Source: Sphingomonadales bacterium UBA2369
GTDB lineage: Bacteria; Pseudomonadota; Alphaproteobacteria; Sphingomonadales; Sphingomonadaceae
Reading direction: 5' to 3'
DNA length: 40,142 bases
Assembly: GCA_002344055.1 (NCBI GenBank)
Contig: DDTH01000020.1
Span: forward strand, 1 to 40,142
The notes under the pieces: generated by a model
The model's input: the letters and a program-made list of their open reading frames with translations, nothing else
Told to the model about the DNA's origin: nothing
Databases searched by the model: none
Position numbers and translations under genes: made by a program
In this document: positions 17,932-26,652 of the stretch, piece by piece
Numbering within the stretch: position 1 is the first letter of the stretch
Layout of the letters: each line of letters starts with the position of its first letter

Positions 17932-19263
17932 ATGGACAGTTATCGCGGGTTTGACGAGGACGCCTCCTGGGCCGCGACTGCCGAGGATGAGCCGGCGATC
18001 GAGCGCCCGCCCGAGATCGGCGTGGACGAGCGCCGCATGCATGTGCGCGCCTATAATTACTGGGTCTCCCTGCTGGGCGGCCGTTCCTATCCCTCCGTCG
18101 AGGATCTGCAGCCCGAACGCATCGGCGATTTCGGCCCGCATAGCGTCCTGCTCGATTTCACCGGCAATGCCGACGATCCGAGCATCGCCTATCTCGGCCC
18201 GGCGCTTCGCGACGAATGCCAGCTGGACAGCGGCGTCACCCATATCAGCCAGGTGCCGAGCCGGTCTTTGCTGTCGCGGCTGACCGACCATTATCTGCAG
18301 ATCATCGCCAACCGTGCGCCGATCGGCTTCGAGGCCGAGTTCGTGAGCGACCGGGGCGTGAACACGCTCTATCGCGGCATCCTCATGCCGCTGTCGACCG
18401 ACGGCGAGACGATCGACTTCATCTATGGCGTGATCAACTGGAAGCAGATGATCGACAGCGCCGCGACCGCCGAACTGGCCAGCCAGGTCGATCGCGCTTT
18501 GTCCGCCGCGCCCGCCTCCGGCGGCCTGCCGGTCTGGGCCGACGGCCCGAATGCCGAACTGGAAGAAGCCGAACCGGAGCCGCACGTCATCGCCGACGAC
18601 CGCACGCTCAGCCTCTGGCCGGACGAAAAAGCCGAAAGCGACGAACTGGATGCCCTGCCCGAAGATGCCGGGCTGGCCGATCGGCTCGAGCAGGCCCGCC
18701 AAGGCGCGGAAATCGCCCGCGGCGCCGATCATCGCAGCCGCGCCGCCCTCTACCGCGCGCTCGGCCTCGCCCACGATTTCGCCCTGGTCGCCGATGCGCG
18801 CCCGGACGAATATGAAGAGCTGCTCGACGATGCCGGCCTGAAGGTCCAGGCGCGCGCGCCGATGACCGCGATCGTGAAGCTCGTCTTCGGCATCGATTAT
18901 GACAAAGGCCGTCTCACCGAATTCGCCGCCGCCCTGAGCTGGGCGCAGCGGACCGGGCTTGGCACCGGCACGCTCTGCGCCGCGCTCGAAGCCTGCAAGG
19001 GCGGGCTGAAGGCAATTGTCGCCGAGGAGCGCGCCGCGCGCCGCCCGGCCGCGAAGCCGGATCGCACCGCCGTCCGCCGCGAGGCACTCCGCCACGCCGC
19101 GCCGATCGCCACGCTGAGTGATATGATCGACGGTCCGGCCGGGGAATTCGTGCTGCTGGTCGCGCGCACGGAAGGCGACGGCAGGGTCGCGATCGTCGCC
19201 CCGGCGCTGACCGACCCGCGCCTGATCGAAGCCGCCATCGGCAAGGCCGCGATCCAGAATTGA
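17932..19263 (+). CDS. PAS_5-type sensory protein with uncharacterised C-terminal half
   Basis: This encodes 443 residues, with no signal peptide and no membrane segment. Residues about 35-165 match the alphaproteobacterial PAS_5 pattern: RAYNYWVSLLGGRSYPSVEDLQPERIGDFGPHSVLLDF, then YLGPALRDEC and a YRGILMPLSTDG ... IDFIYGVINW end. A long acidic/Ala-rich linker follows (about 185-255), then a helical domain (RSRAALYRALGLAHDFAL ... GLKVQARAPMTAIVKLVFGIDYDKGRLTEFAAALSWAQRTG) I do not recognise, and a C-terminal basic segment. The N-terminal PAS fold should bind a small ligand or cofactor; no enzymatic output is visible. In some sphingomonads such proteins sit with c-di-GMP or cell-cycle genes, but here the next gene is NAD-glutamate dehydrogenase. 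ATG 17932 gives the only sensible start. Confidence 0.75.
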   Translation: MDSYRGFDEDASWAATAEDEPAIERPPEIGVDERRMHVRAYNYWVSLLGGRSYPSVEDLQPERIGDFGPHSVLLDFTGNADDPSIAYLGPALRDECQLDSGVTHISQVPSRSLLSRLTDHYLQIIANRAPIGFEAEFVSDRGVNTLYRGILMPLSTDGETIDFIYGVINWKQMIDSAATAELASQVDRALSAAPASGGLPVWADGPNAELEEAEPEPHVIADDRTLSLWPDEKAESDELDALPEDAGLADRLEQARQGAEIARGADHRSRAALYRALGLAHDFALVADARPDEYEELLDDAGLKVQARAPMTAIVKLVFGIDYDKGRLTEFAAALSWAQRTGLGTGTLCAALEACKGGLKAIVAEERAARRPAAKPDRTAVRREALRHAAPIATLSDMIDGPAGEFVLLVARTEGDGRVAIVAPALTDPRLIEAAIGKAAIQN

Positions 19264-19281
19264 GCGGCTGCGCGCCTGGCC

Positions 19282-19311
19282 TTGAAGCCCGTATCACGGC
19301 GGGTCTATAGG
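19282..19311 (+). promoter_or_regulatory. Promoter of the NAD-glutamate dehydrogenase gene
   Basis: -35 TTGAAG (19282-19287), 18-base spacer, -10 TATAGG (19306-19311). A leader of about 48 bases follows, with AGGAG at 19354-19358, 7 bases ahead of ATG 19366. Confidence 0.5.
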
Positions 19312-19365
19312 CCCTGCGCATAGGCCGGCCGCGAGACGCGGCGGCGCGTTACCAGGAGCGGATGC

Positions 19366-22300
19366 ATGGCTGCGGATAGCATGGGAGCGGGCGATGCCGC
19401 TCACCAGCGCCTTCTCGTTTCATTGAGCGAGGCACTCCGTTCCAACGCCTTGCCCGGCGAACTCGACGGCTTCGACACGGACGAAAGTCTGGATGCCGCA
19501 TCCTTCGTCATGGAATGCGCCGAGCAGCGTCCCGCGGACACGCCGCTCGTCCGGGTCGAATCGCTGGGCGGCCAGGTCGGCCATCGCCGCATGCGCATCG
19601 CCATCATCAATGACGATATGCCTTTCCTGGTCGATTCCGTCGCCGCCGCGATCACCCAGTTCGACCTGGTCATTCACCGCCTGCTCCACCCCGTCGTGAA
19701 GGTGACACGCGACGGCGAGGGAAATTTGCAGGATTTCGCCGCCGAGGGCGCGAAGGAATCGGTCATCTACATGGAGGTCGACCGCGCCGACGCCCGCACC
19801 CGCCGCGATTTGTCTGAAGAGCTGCACCGCGTGCTGGCCGACGTCCGCGCGTCGGTTGGCGACTGGCGGTCGATGCAGCAGCAGATGAAGGACGACGCCG
19901 CGACCGTCGACGATCCGGAAGGCCGCTCCCTGCTCGACTGGTTCGCCGACGGCGCGATGACGCTGCTCGGCTACGAGGTCGAACGGCCGGGCCAACCCTC
20001 GTCGCGCGGCAAGGGCGTGTTCCGCGCGCCGAGCCCGGCCGACGAGGAAGGCGGCTGCGAAAGCGCGATCCGCTATTTCCGCGAAGGCGGGCAGGTGCCG
20101 CTCGTCGCCAAGGCGGAGCGCAAATCGACCGTGCACCGCCGCGTTCCGCTCGATCTGATCGCCGTGCCGATCCGCGAGAATGGCGAAATCGAAGCGATCG
20201 GCGTCCACGCCGGCTTGTGGACCAGCCAGGCGCTGAACGCGCCGGTCGAGGAAGTGCCGCTGCTGCGCCGCCATCTCGACGAACTGGAGCGCGCCCTCGG
20301 TTTCGATCCGAAGGGCCATAGCGGCAAGGCGCTCAGGCACGCGATCGGCTCACTGCCGCACGACCTTTTGATCAACCTCGACAAGGACAGCGTGCGCGAA
20401 CTGGTGCTGACCGCCATGTCGCTGGCCGATCGGCCGCGCTCGACGCTCCTGCTGGTCCGCTCGACCCTGAAGGGCCACCTCTTCGCCTTCGTGTGGCTGC
20501 CCCGCGACGAGCTGACCACCCGCCGCCGCGTGGATATCGGCGCGATGATCGCCGATGAAGCCGGCGCGAAGGAAACCAGCTGGTCGGTCGCCCTGGGCGA
20601 TGGCGACATCGCTCTGGTCCGCTACACGCTCGTCATCGACCCGAAGCGGCCGGCGCCCGACAGCGTCGCGCTGGACCGCAAGCTGGACGCGATGATTCGC
20701 GGTTGGGAACCGAATGTCGAGGAAGCGCTGGGCCACCTCGTCGGCCCCGCCCGCGCCGCCCGCCTGGCGATCGCGCTCGCCCCGAGTTTCCCGGCTCCCT
20801 ATCGCTCTCGTTACCCGATCGAGGATGCGGCGCTCGACATCGTCCGCCTCGACAAGCTCACCAATCCCGAGCAGCGCTCCGTCCGGCTCTACGAATTGCC
20901 CGCCGATCCCGACGACCGGCTGCGCATGAAGATCTACCGCTCGCACGGGCTGGTGAAGCTGTCCGACGTCGTGCCGGTGCTGGAGAATTTCGGCTTCCAC
21001 GTCCTCAAGGAGACACCGACGCGGCTCGACGGCGCGGGTGCGGGCGAGAATGACACGCATATCCACGAATTCGTGCTGGAGACGGGCGGCGCGCCGCGCG
21101 GGCCGTTGCTGGCAAGCGCCGAGATCATCGAGCAGGTCGTCGCCGACGTGCTGGAAGGCCAGTCGGAGAATGACGTCTTCAACCAGCTGATCGTCACCGT
21201 CGGCCTGAAGCCGCGCGACGTCGTGCTGCTGCGCGCCTGGTTCCGCTATCTGCGCCAGACCGGCCTGTCTTACTCGATGATCACCGTCGTCGATGCGCTG
21301 CGCAAGGCGCCGGACGTCGCCCGCTGCCTCATCAACCTGTTCAACGCGATGCACGAGCCGGGCCTGGCCGCCCGCGACGAAGGCATTGCCGCCGCACAGG
21401 CGCATATGGACGAGCATCTCGCCAAGGTCGCGGCGATCGACGAGGATCGCATCCTGCGGCTGTTCCGGGGCGTCGTCTCGGCGACCCTGCGCACCAACGC
21501 TTTCTCGCCGGCCGCGAACGAAGCGCTCGCCTTCAAGCTGGAATCGGCCCGCGTGCCGAACCTGCCGGCGCCGCGTCCCTGGCGCGAAATCTGGGTCTAT
21601 TCCCCGCGCGTCGAGGGCATTCACCTGCGCGGCGGCCCGGTCGCGCGCGGCGGTCTGCGCTGGTCCGACCGGCGCGACGATTTCCGCACGGAAATCCTGG
21701 GCCTGATGAAGGCACAATTGGTGAAGAATGCCGTGATCGTGCCGACCGGCGCGAAGGGCGGCTTCTACGCCAAGCAATTGCCGAACCCGGCAACCGACCG
21801 CGACGCCTGGTTTGCGGAAGGGACGGAAAGCTACCGCATCTTCATCCGCTCCCTGCTGTCGGTCACCGACAATCTGGTCGACGGCAAGGTCGTGCATCCG
21901 GACCGCGTGACCATCCATGACGGCGAGGATCCCTATTTCGTCGTCGCCGCCGACAAGGGCACGGCCACCTTCTCCGACGTCGCCAACGCGATCAGCCTCG
22001 AGCGCGGCTTCTGGCTGGGCGACGCCTTCGCCAGCGGCGGCTCCAACGGCTACGACCACAAGGCGATGGGGATCACGGCGCGCGGCGCCTGGGTCTCCGT
22101 GCAGCGGCACTTCCGCGAGATGGGCGTCGATGTGCAGACGCAGCCGATTCGCGTCGCGGGCGTCGGCGACATGTCAGGCGACGTGTTCGGCAACGGCATG
22201 CTGCTGTCGAAGGCGATCAAGCTGGTCGCGGCCTTCGACCACCGCCACATCTTCCTCGATCCCGATCCCGATCCCGGCACCAGCTGGGCCGAACGGCAGC

Positions 22301-24024
22301 GGCTGTTCGTCCTGCCCCGCTCCAGCTGGGCGGACTATGAGGCAAGCCTGCTGTCCAAGGGCGGCGGCATCTTTCCGCGCAGCCAGAAATCGATCCCGCT
22401 GTCGCCGGAAGTGCGGGCCATGCTCGGCCTCGACCTGGAGGAAATCGAGCCGACCGCGCTCATTCAGGCGATCCTGCGCGCGTCGGTCGATCTGCTCTGG
22501 TTCGGCGGCATCGGCACCTACATCAAGGCTTCGCACCAGAGCCACGGCGACGCCGGCGATCCGGGCAGCGACGCCGTCCGCGTCAACGCGAACGAGGTGC
22601 GCGCCAAGGCGATCGGCGAAGGCGCGAATCTGGGCATCACCCAGGCGGCGCGGATCGAATTCGCCCAGCTTGGCGGGCGCGTGAACACCGACTTCATCGA
22701 CAATAGCGCCGGCGTCGATTGTTCGGACAATGAGGTCAACATCAAGATCCCGCTCAACCGGGAGATGATCGAGGGCCGGCTGTCGCTGGAGGCGCGCAAC
22801 GACTTCCTGCGCGGTATGACCGACGAGGTCGGGGCGATCGTGCTCGAAGACAATCGCCTGCAGACGCTGGCTTTATCGATCGCCGAACAGGGCGGGGCCG
22901 CGGCGCTGCCGCCGCTCGTCCGCGCGATCGAATTGCTGGAGGAAAGCGGCCGCCTGAACCGGCAGGTCGAGGGTCTCGACAGCAATGAGGAATTGCTCCG
23001 CCGTGCCAACGAAGCGCGCGGACTGACCCGGCCCGAACTCGCGGTCCTGTTGTCCAGCGCCAAGATGGAGTTGCAGGCGGCGATCGAGAGGACCGCGCTC
23101 GACACCGACCCGACGATGGGCGCGGAATTGAGTGCCGCCTTCCCCGAGCCGATGCAGGCACGCTTCGGCGATGCGATCGCGCAGCATCGCCTGCGCAAGG
23201 AGATCATCGCCACCAAGGTCGCCAACCGGATCGTCAACCGGCTCGGCATCATCGCGCCGTTCAGCCTGGTCGAGGAGGAAGGCTCCTCCTTCGGCCAGAT
23301 GGCCACCGCCTTTGTGGCGGCTGAGCGGCTGTTCGACATGCGCGACCTTTGGGCGGCGCTCGATACGGCGGACGTCTCCGAGCAGATCCGCCTCGAACTG
23401 TTCGAACAGGCCTCCACCGGCCTGCAGATGCACATTGCCGACATCCTGCGCTGCACCTCGCCGACCCTCCTGCCCGGCGCGATCGTCGAAATGCTGAGTC
23501 CCGGCCTCGGCAAGCTCGACGCCGCGCTGCAGGATCTACTCCGCCCCGAGCCGCGCGCCGACGCGGCCGGCGCCCGCAGCCATTTGCTCGACGTGGGCGG
23601 ACCACGCGAACTGGTCGACCGGATCGTGCGCCTGCAGGAATTGAACGGCGCGATCGGCCTGGCCATGCTCGGCCAGCGGATCGGCGGCGACGAGATCGCG
23701 CTGACCCAGGCCTACAGCAAATTGGGCGAGGCGCTCGGCCTCGACTGGGCGCAGAATGCGGCCAATCATTTCAAGGCGAAGGACCAGTGGGAGCGTTTGC
23801 TCACCGCCGGTCTGGCCCGCGATTTCGAGGAATTGCGGCTGGGCTTCCTGGACCGCCGTGCGGGCAAGGATCCGCGCGCGGAAGTGGATGCCTGGGTCGC
23901 CGAGCAGGCGCCGCGCATCGACCAGTTCCGCCGCACGGTGGAACGCGCCCGCACCGCCCCGGTCACCACCGCACCCATGCTGGCGCAGATCGCCACGCAG
24001 GCGCGAGTACTGATGGCGCGTTGA
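19366..24024 (+). CDS. gdhB: NAD-dependent glutamate dehydrogenase, large (GDH180) type
   Basis: This encodes 1552 residues, within the usual ~1550-1620 for this family. It oxidises glutamate to 2-oxoglutarate and ammonium with NAD, a catabolic step. The long N-terminal region (1 to about 700) carries ACT-like regulatory sequence (VRVESLGGQVGHRRMRIAIINDDMPFLVDSVAAAI). The catalytic core follows, with GGLRWSDRRDDFRTEILGLMKAQLVKN, the Lys-containing PTGAKGGFYAK (about 793), GVGDMSGDVFGNGML (about 933) of the Rossmann part, and GEGANLGITQAARIEF. A helical C-terminal domain closes it. The orthologue in Caulobacter (GdhZ) also links metabolism to cell division; whether that holds here is unknown. 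ATG 19366 has AGGAG 7 bases ahead. No frameshift seen over 4.6 kb. The symbol is the Pseudomonas name. Confidence 0.95.
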   Translation: MAADSMGAGDAAHQRLLVSLSEALRSNALPGELDGFDTDESLDAASFVMECAEQRPADTPLVRVESLGGQVGHRRMRIAIINDDMPFLVDSVAAAITQFDLVIHRLLHPVVKVTRDGEGNLQDFAAEGAKESVIYMEVDRADARTRRDLSEELHRVLADVRASVGDWRSMQQQMKDDAATVDDPEGRSLLDWFADGAMTLLGYEVERPGQPSSRGKGVFRAPSPADEEGGCESAIRYFREGGQVPLVAKAERKSTVHRRVPLDLIAVPIRENGEIEAIGVHAGLWTSQALNAPVEEVPLLRRHLDELERALGFDPKGHSGKALRHAIGSLPHDLLINLDKDSVRELVLTAMSLADRPRSTLLLVRSTLKGHLFAFVWLPRDELTTRRRVDIGAMIADEAGAKETSWSVALGDGDIALVRYTLVIDPKRPAPDSVALDRKLDAMIRGWEPNVEEALGHLVGPARAARLAIALAPSFPAPYRSRYPIEDAALDIVRLDKLTNPEQRSVRLYELPADPDDRLRMKIYRSHGLVKLSDVVPVLENFGFHVLKETPTRLDGAGAGENDTHIHEFVLETGGAPRGPLLASAEIIEQVVADVLEGQSENDVFNQLIVTVGLKPRDVVLLRAWFRYLRQTGLSYSMITVVDALRKAPDVARCLINLFNAMHEPGLAARDEGIAAAQAHMDEHLAKVAAIDEDRILRLFRGVVSATLRTNAFSPAANEALAFKLESARVPNLPAPRPWREIWVYSPRVEGIHLRGGPVARGGLRWSDRRDDFRTEILGLMKAQLVKNAVIVPTGAKGGFYAKQLPNPATDRDAWFAEGTESYRIFIRSLLSVTDNLVDGKVVHPDRVTIHDGEDPYFVVAADKGTATFSDVANAISLERGFWLGDAFASGGSNGYDHKAMGITARGAWVSVQRHFREMGVDVQTQPIRVAGVGDMSGDVFGNGMLLSKAIKLVAAFDHRHIFLDPDPDPGTSWAERQRLFVLPRSSWADYEASLLSKGGGIFPRSQKSIPLSPEVRAMLGLDLEEIEPTALIQAILRASVDLLWFGGIGTYIKASHQSHGDAGDPGSDAVRVNANEVRAKAIGEGANLGITQAARIEFAQLGGRVNTDFIDNSAGVDCSDNEVNIKIPLNREMIEGRLSLEARNDFLRGMTDEVGAIVLEDNRLQTLALSIAEQGGAAALPPLVRAIELLEESGRLNRQVEGLDSNEELLRRANEARGLTRPELAVLLSSAKMELQAAIERTALDTDPTMGAELSAAFPEPMQARFGDAIAQHRLRKEIIATKVANRIVNRLGIIAPFSLVEEEGSSFGQMATAFVAAERLFDMRDLWAALDTADVSEQIRLELFEQASTGLQMHIADILRCTSPTLLPGAIVEMLSPGLGKLDAALQDLLRPEPRADAAGARSHLLDVGGPRELVDRIVRLQELNGAIGLAMLGQRIGGDEIALTQAYSKLGEALGLDWAQNAANHFKAKDQWERLLTAGLARDFEELRLGFLDRRAGKDPRAEVDAWVAEQAPRIDQFRRTVERARTAPVTTAPMLAQIATQARVLMAR

Positions 24025-24053
24025 ATCGATGAGCCTCCCCTGATGGACAGGCT

Positions 24054-24674
24054 TTAGGGGAGCAGCCCCTCGGCGTTCAGCCGCCCGCGCAGATCGTCTG
24101 CGCCGGTGAACAGGTGCGACCGGATGCCGATCGCCTCGGCGCCGTCGACATTGATCTGGCGATCGTCGACGAACAACGCATCCTCCGGCCGCAGCCCGAA
24201 GCGGTCCAGCGCCAGCCAGTAAATGGCCGGATCGGGCTTCAGCAAACTCTCCTCGCCCGACACCACGATGTCCCGGAAGCGGTCGAAGAACGCCGCCTCG
24301 CGGGCGCGGAAGGGCGGCCAGAAATCGGCGGAGAAGTTGGTGATGCCGAACAGGGGCACGCCGCGTGCGTCCAGTTCGGCGACGAGTTCGGGCATGCCCG
24401 GCACGGGATATCTGATTGTCTCGCCGAATCGCGCACCCCAGGCGGCGATCACGGCGGCATAGGCCGGAAATTGCTCGCTCAGAGCGCGCGCGGCCTCGTC
24501 ATAGGGGCGGCCGCCGTCGAGACCGTCATGCCACGCATACAGGCCGCTCTCCTCGACGAAGCGCAACCGCTCCTCGTCGTCCGGAATCTGCCTGGCGAGA
24601 AAGGCGTCGGGGTCCCAGCCGTACAGAACATTGCCGACGTCGAAGATAACGGCGGTCAGGCCGCCGTCACGCAT
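24054..24674 (-). CDS. HAD-IA family phosphatase
   Basis: This encodes 206 residues. HAD motif I is FDVGNVLYGWD (nucleophile Asp about 11; the second Asp of DxD is Gly, as in the GNV subgroup, so check catalytic acid). Motif II is GITNFS, motif III the Lys in SLLKPDPAIY, and motif IV FVDDRQINVDGAEAIG. The helical cap lies between motifs I and II. The small size and GNV motif match YihX-like sugar-phosphate or flavin-phosphate phosphatases; the substrate cannot be read from sequence. ATG 24674 is the only plausible start. It ends 29 bases after the convergent glutamate dehydrogenase and lies just 8 bases downstream of rpmJ, so the two are probably co-transcribed. Confidence 0.88.
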   Translation of the reverse strand: MRDGGLTAVIFDVGNVLYGWDPDAFLARQIPDDEERLRFVEESGLYAWHDGLDGGRPYDEAARALSEQFPAYAAVIAAWGARFGETIRYPVPGMPELVAELDARGVPLFGITNFSADFWPPFRAREAAFFDRFRDIVVSGEESLLKPDPAIYWLALDRFGLRPEDALFVDDRQINVDGAEAIGIRSHLFTGADDLRGRLNAEGLLP

Positions 24675-24682
24675 GGCTGAAA

Positions 24683-24808
24683 TCAGCCCTGGCGCGCCTT
24701 GAACCGGCGGTTCGTCTTGTTGATGACGTAGGTGCGGCCACGGCGGCGAATCACCCGGCAGTCGCGATGACGCGATTTCAGCGACTTGAGGGAATTGCGG
24801 ATCTTCAT
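24683..24808 (-). CDS. rpmJ: 50S ribosomal protein L36 (41-residue, zinc-free form)
   Basis: The minus strand reads MKIRNSLKSLKSRHRDCRVI, then RRRGRTYVINKTNRRFKARQG, the typical alphaproteobacterial L36 of 41 residues. The zinc-ribbon set of three Cys and one His found in the 37-38 residue form is absent: only one Cys remains. L36 is a structural protein of the large ribosomal subunit. Start ATG 24808; the upstream ribosome site is weak (AGG about 14 bases away). It stands alone, not in the ribosomal protein cluster, which is usual for this form. The HAD gene follows after 8 bases. Promoter candidate at 24869-24897. Confidence 0.93.
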   Translation of the reverse strand: MKIRNSLKSLKSRHRDCRVIRRRGRTYVINKTNRRFKARQG

Positions 24809-24868
24809 GGCGCGGACGACCTGCCTGTTCTTGCGTTCTGATTGTGGTGCCGGGAAAAGCGAGCGGTC

Positions 24869-24897
24869 CCCCTAGAGGCGAGGGCGGCTCAAGTCAA
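24869..24897 (-). promoter_or_regulatory. Promoter of rpmJ
   Basis: Read on the minus strand: -35 TTGACT (24892-24897), 17-base spacer, -10 TAGGGG (24869-24874). The leader to ATG 24808 would be about 55 bases. Confidence 0.55.
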
Positions 24898-24938
24898 GTT
24901 GTGCAGCGCGGCGAAACGCCGACCGAAAGAGAGTGAAA

Positions 24939-25397
24939 ATGGACCGGACCGACCGCAAGATACTCGCCATATTGCAGGAGGATGCTTCTCTGCCGGTGGC
25001 CGAGATCGCCAAGCGCGTGAACCTGTCGCAGACCCCCTGCTGGCGGCGGATCCAGAAAATGGAGGCGGCGGGGATCATCCAGCGCCGCGTCGCTTTGGTC
25101 GATCCCGACGCGGTCGGCGCGGGCCTGACAGTTTTCGTGCAGATCCAATCGGCCGACCACAGTGCGGAATGGATGGCGCAGTTCGAAGCGGCGGTGCGGG
25201 CGCTGCCGCAGGTGATGGAAGTGTTCCGCATGGCCGGCGACATCGACTATCTGCTGCGCGCGGCGGTCGGCAGCATGGCGGAATATGACAATCTCTACCG
25301 CAGCCTGATCGCCACCGTGCCGATCAAGACGGTGACCTCGCACTTCGCGATCGAACGGGTGAAATCGACCACGGCTTATCCGGTGGCGGAGGGGTAG
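24939..25397 (+). CDS. Lrp/AsnC-family transcriptional regulator
   Basis: This encodes 152 residues. The N-terminal helix-turn-helix (MDRTDRKILAILQEDASLPVAEIAKRVNLSQTPCWRRIQKMEAAGII, about 1-48) and the C-terminal RAM ligand domain (ALPQVMEVFRMAGDIDYLLRAAVGSMAEYDNLYRSLIATVPIKTVTSHFAIERVKSTTAYPV) match the family throughout. Such proteins form dimers and octamers and usually sense an amino acid. The target is unknown here; rpmJ lies divergently and no amino-acid gene adjoins. ATG 24939 is preferred over GTG 24933 because the family begins MDRTDRKIL and the purine-rich AGAGAG lies ahead of it. Confidence 0.93.
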   Translation: MDRTDRKILAILQEDASLPVAEIAKRVNLSQTPCWRRIQKMEAAGIIQRRVALVDPDAVGAGLTVFVQIQSADHSAEWMAQFEAAVRALPQVMEVFRMAGDIDYLLRAAVGSMAEYDNLYRSLIATVPIKTVTSHFAIERVKSTTAYPVAEG

Positions 25398-25446
25398 CAG
25401 CTAGCCAAGTCCTCTTCCTTGACGGGAGAGGGCTTCGTCCAACACG

Positions 25447-25474
25447 AAAACCCCCGGTCTCGAGAGACCGGGGG
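25447..25474 (-). terminator. Strong hairpin terminator, minus strand
   Basis: A perfect 10-bp stem (25451-25460 and 25465-25474) with CGAG loop; the minus strand continues into TTTT. It terminates the lipoprotein gene at 25528-25797 and could also slow plus-strand transcripts from the Lrp gene, though no T-run follows on that side. Confidence 0.8.
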
Positions 25475-25527
25475 CAGGCGCCGCTTCTATCTAGGGAGAC
25501 TTCAAGCGGGAGAGGTTGGGACGCGAC

Positions 25528-25797
25528 TTACTTCGTGACGGAATTGGTCGTCGTCGTGGAGCTGTTCTCGCCGGTGACGCTGTTGGTCGACGTGTTCGTC
25601 GTCGTCGTGTTCGTCGTCACCGTGGCATTGCCCGTTTCGACGCCCGGCAACGCCGAGTTGGACGTGTTCTCGCCGACCGTCGTTTCGGTCGTCGTCGTCG
25701 TGTTCGTCGAGTTGCTGCTCGTATTCTTGGCGGCGCCGCCACAGGCGGTCAGAGCCAGCAGGCTGGCGGAAACGAGCGCGGTCGAGATGATCTTCAT
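25528..25797 (-). CDS. Thr/Asn/Ser-rich small lipoprotein, 89 residues
   Basis: MKIISTALVSASLLALTAC|GG gives a lipoprotein signal with lipobox LTAC. The mature part is low complexity: AAKNTSSNSTNTTTTTETTV, then a less biased GENTSNSALPGVETGNATV, then more Thr/Asn/Ser to the end in TTTTNSVTK. GGGGA lies 8 bases ahead of ATG 25797; the longer frame to 25848 has no ribosome site. The Thr codons are mostly ACG and ACC and Asn mostly AAC, so it is repetitive at protein level and partly in DNA (GTCGTCGTCGT runs on the plus strand). Same style as the lipoproteins at 6.4-7.1 kb but located 18 kb away. Function unknown. Confidence 0.75.
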   Translation of the reverse strand: MKIISTALVSASLLALTACGGAAKNTSSNSTNTTTTTETTVGENTSNSALPGVETGNATVTTNTTTTNTSTNSVTGENSSTTTTNSVTK

Positions 25798-26052
25798 TGG
25801 TGCATTCCCCTGTTGAATATGCGGCGCGAACATGGCCCAGCGGAGCATGATCTTTCAACTGTCCGGATTGTGCGCTGCGATATTTGCAAGGATGGCGCGG
25901 CTCCGGGCGACGATAGTGGAAGTTTCTTCTCATCGGGGGCGGTCCGGCGCATGTGTTTTGCGCGCATCGTGGCTGCGCGGCGCGTGCCGGCAGCGATTCG
26001 GCAGCTCGATCGTTGCACAGGCGGAAGAACAGGCCAGCAAAAGGGTCATGGC

Positions 26053-26652
26053 ATGAACGGCAAACGTCTCTCCATTCTCGCACCCGCTCTCGCGGCGTTG
26101 CTCGCGGGCTGCGCAACCTCCGATTCGTCGCTCGGCATCCGGCCGGGCGCGGACGTCACCCGTTTTCACCTGGGCGATCCCGCCCGCGGCCGGATAGAGG
26201 TCGAACTTTCCGACGTGCAAATGGGCGGGCTTGAAGGCTCCATCTACACGGCGGCGGTCGAGCGCGAGTTGAGCGCACGCGGCTGGACGGTGGTGCGCGG
26301 CGGAGCGGAGCAGATCGCCACCATCCGCATCGAACGCACCGCCCGGATCGCCCCGCGCCGCTCGGGCTTCAGCATCGGCCTCGGCGGCGGCAGCTACGGC
26401 CGCAATGTCGGGATTGGCGGCGGGGTGCAGATCCCGATCGGCGGCGGTGGCGCCAACCAGATCGTGACGACCGAATTGTCGGTCCGGCTGAAGCGCCGTT
26501 CCGACGGCGGCGCCATCTGGGAAGGCCGCGCCACGGCCGAAGCGCGCGGCGGCAGCCCGGCGGCTTCCCCGAACGCCTCGGCGGAACGACTGGCCCGGGC
26601 GTTGTTTCAAGGCTTCCCAGGAGAATCGGGGCGCACTATCCGCGTGCCATGA
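26053..26652 (+). CDS. DUF4136-like lipoprotein
   Basis: This encodes 199 residues. Signal MNGKRLSILAPALAALLAGC|ATS ends in lipobox LAGC. The body matches the DUF4136 outline: DVTRFHLGDPARGRIEVE ... SIYTAAVERELSARGWTVVRGGAEQIATIRIERTAR, a glycine-rich stretch (SIGLGGGSYGRNVGIGGGVQIPIGGGGANQIVTTELSVRL), and SAERLARALFQGFPGESG. DUF4136 proteins are lipoproteins of unknown role. ATG 26053 follows AAAAGGG; the longer frame to 25516 crosses the lipoprotein gene. Its stop overlaps the start of the M14 peptidase (ATGA), so the two are translationally coupled. Confidence 0.8.
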   Translation: MNGKRLSILAPALAALLAGCATSDSSLGIRPGADVTRFHLGDPARGRIEVELSDVQMGGLEGSIYTAAVERELSARGWTVVRGGAEQIATIRIERTARIAPRRSGFSIGLGGGSYGRNVGIGGGVQIPIGGGGANQIVTTELSVRLKRRSDGGAIWEGRATAEARGGSPAASPNASAERLARALFQGFPGESGRTIRVP

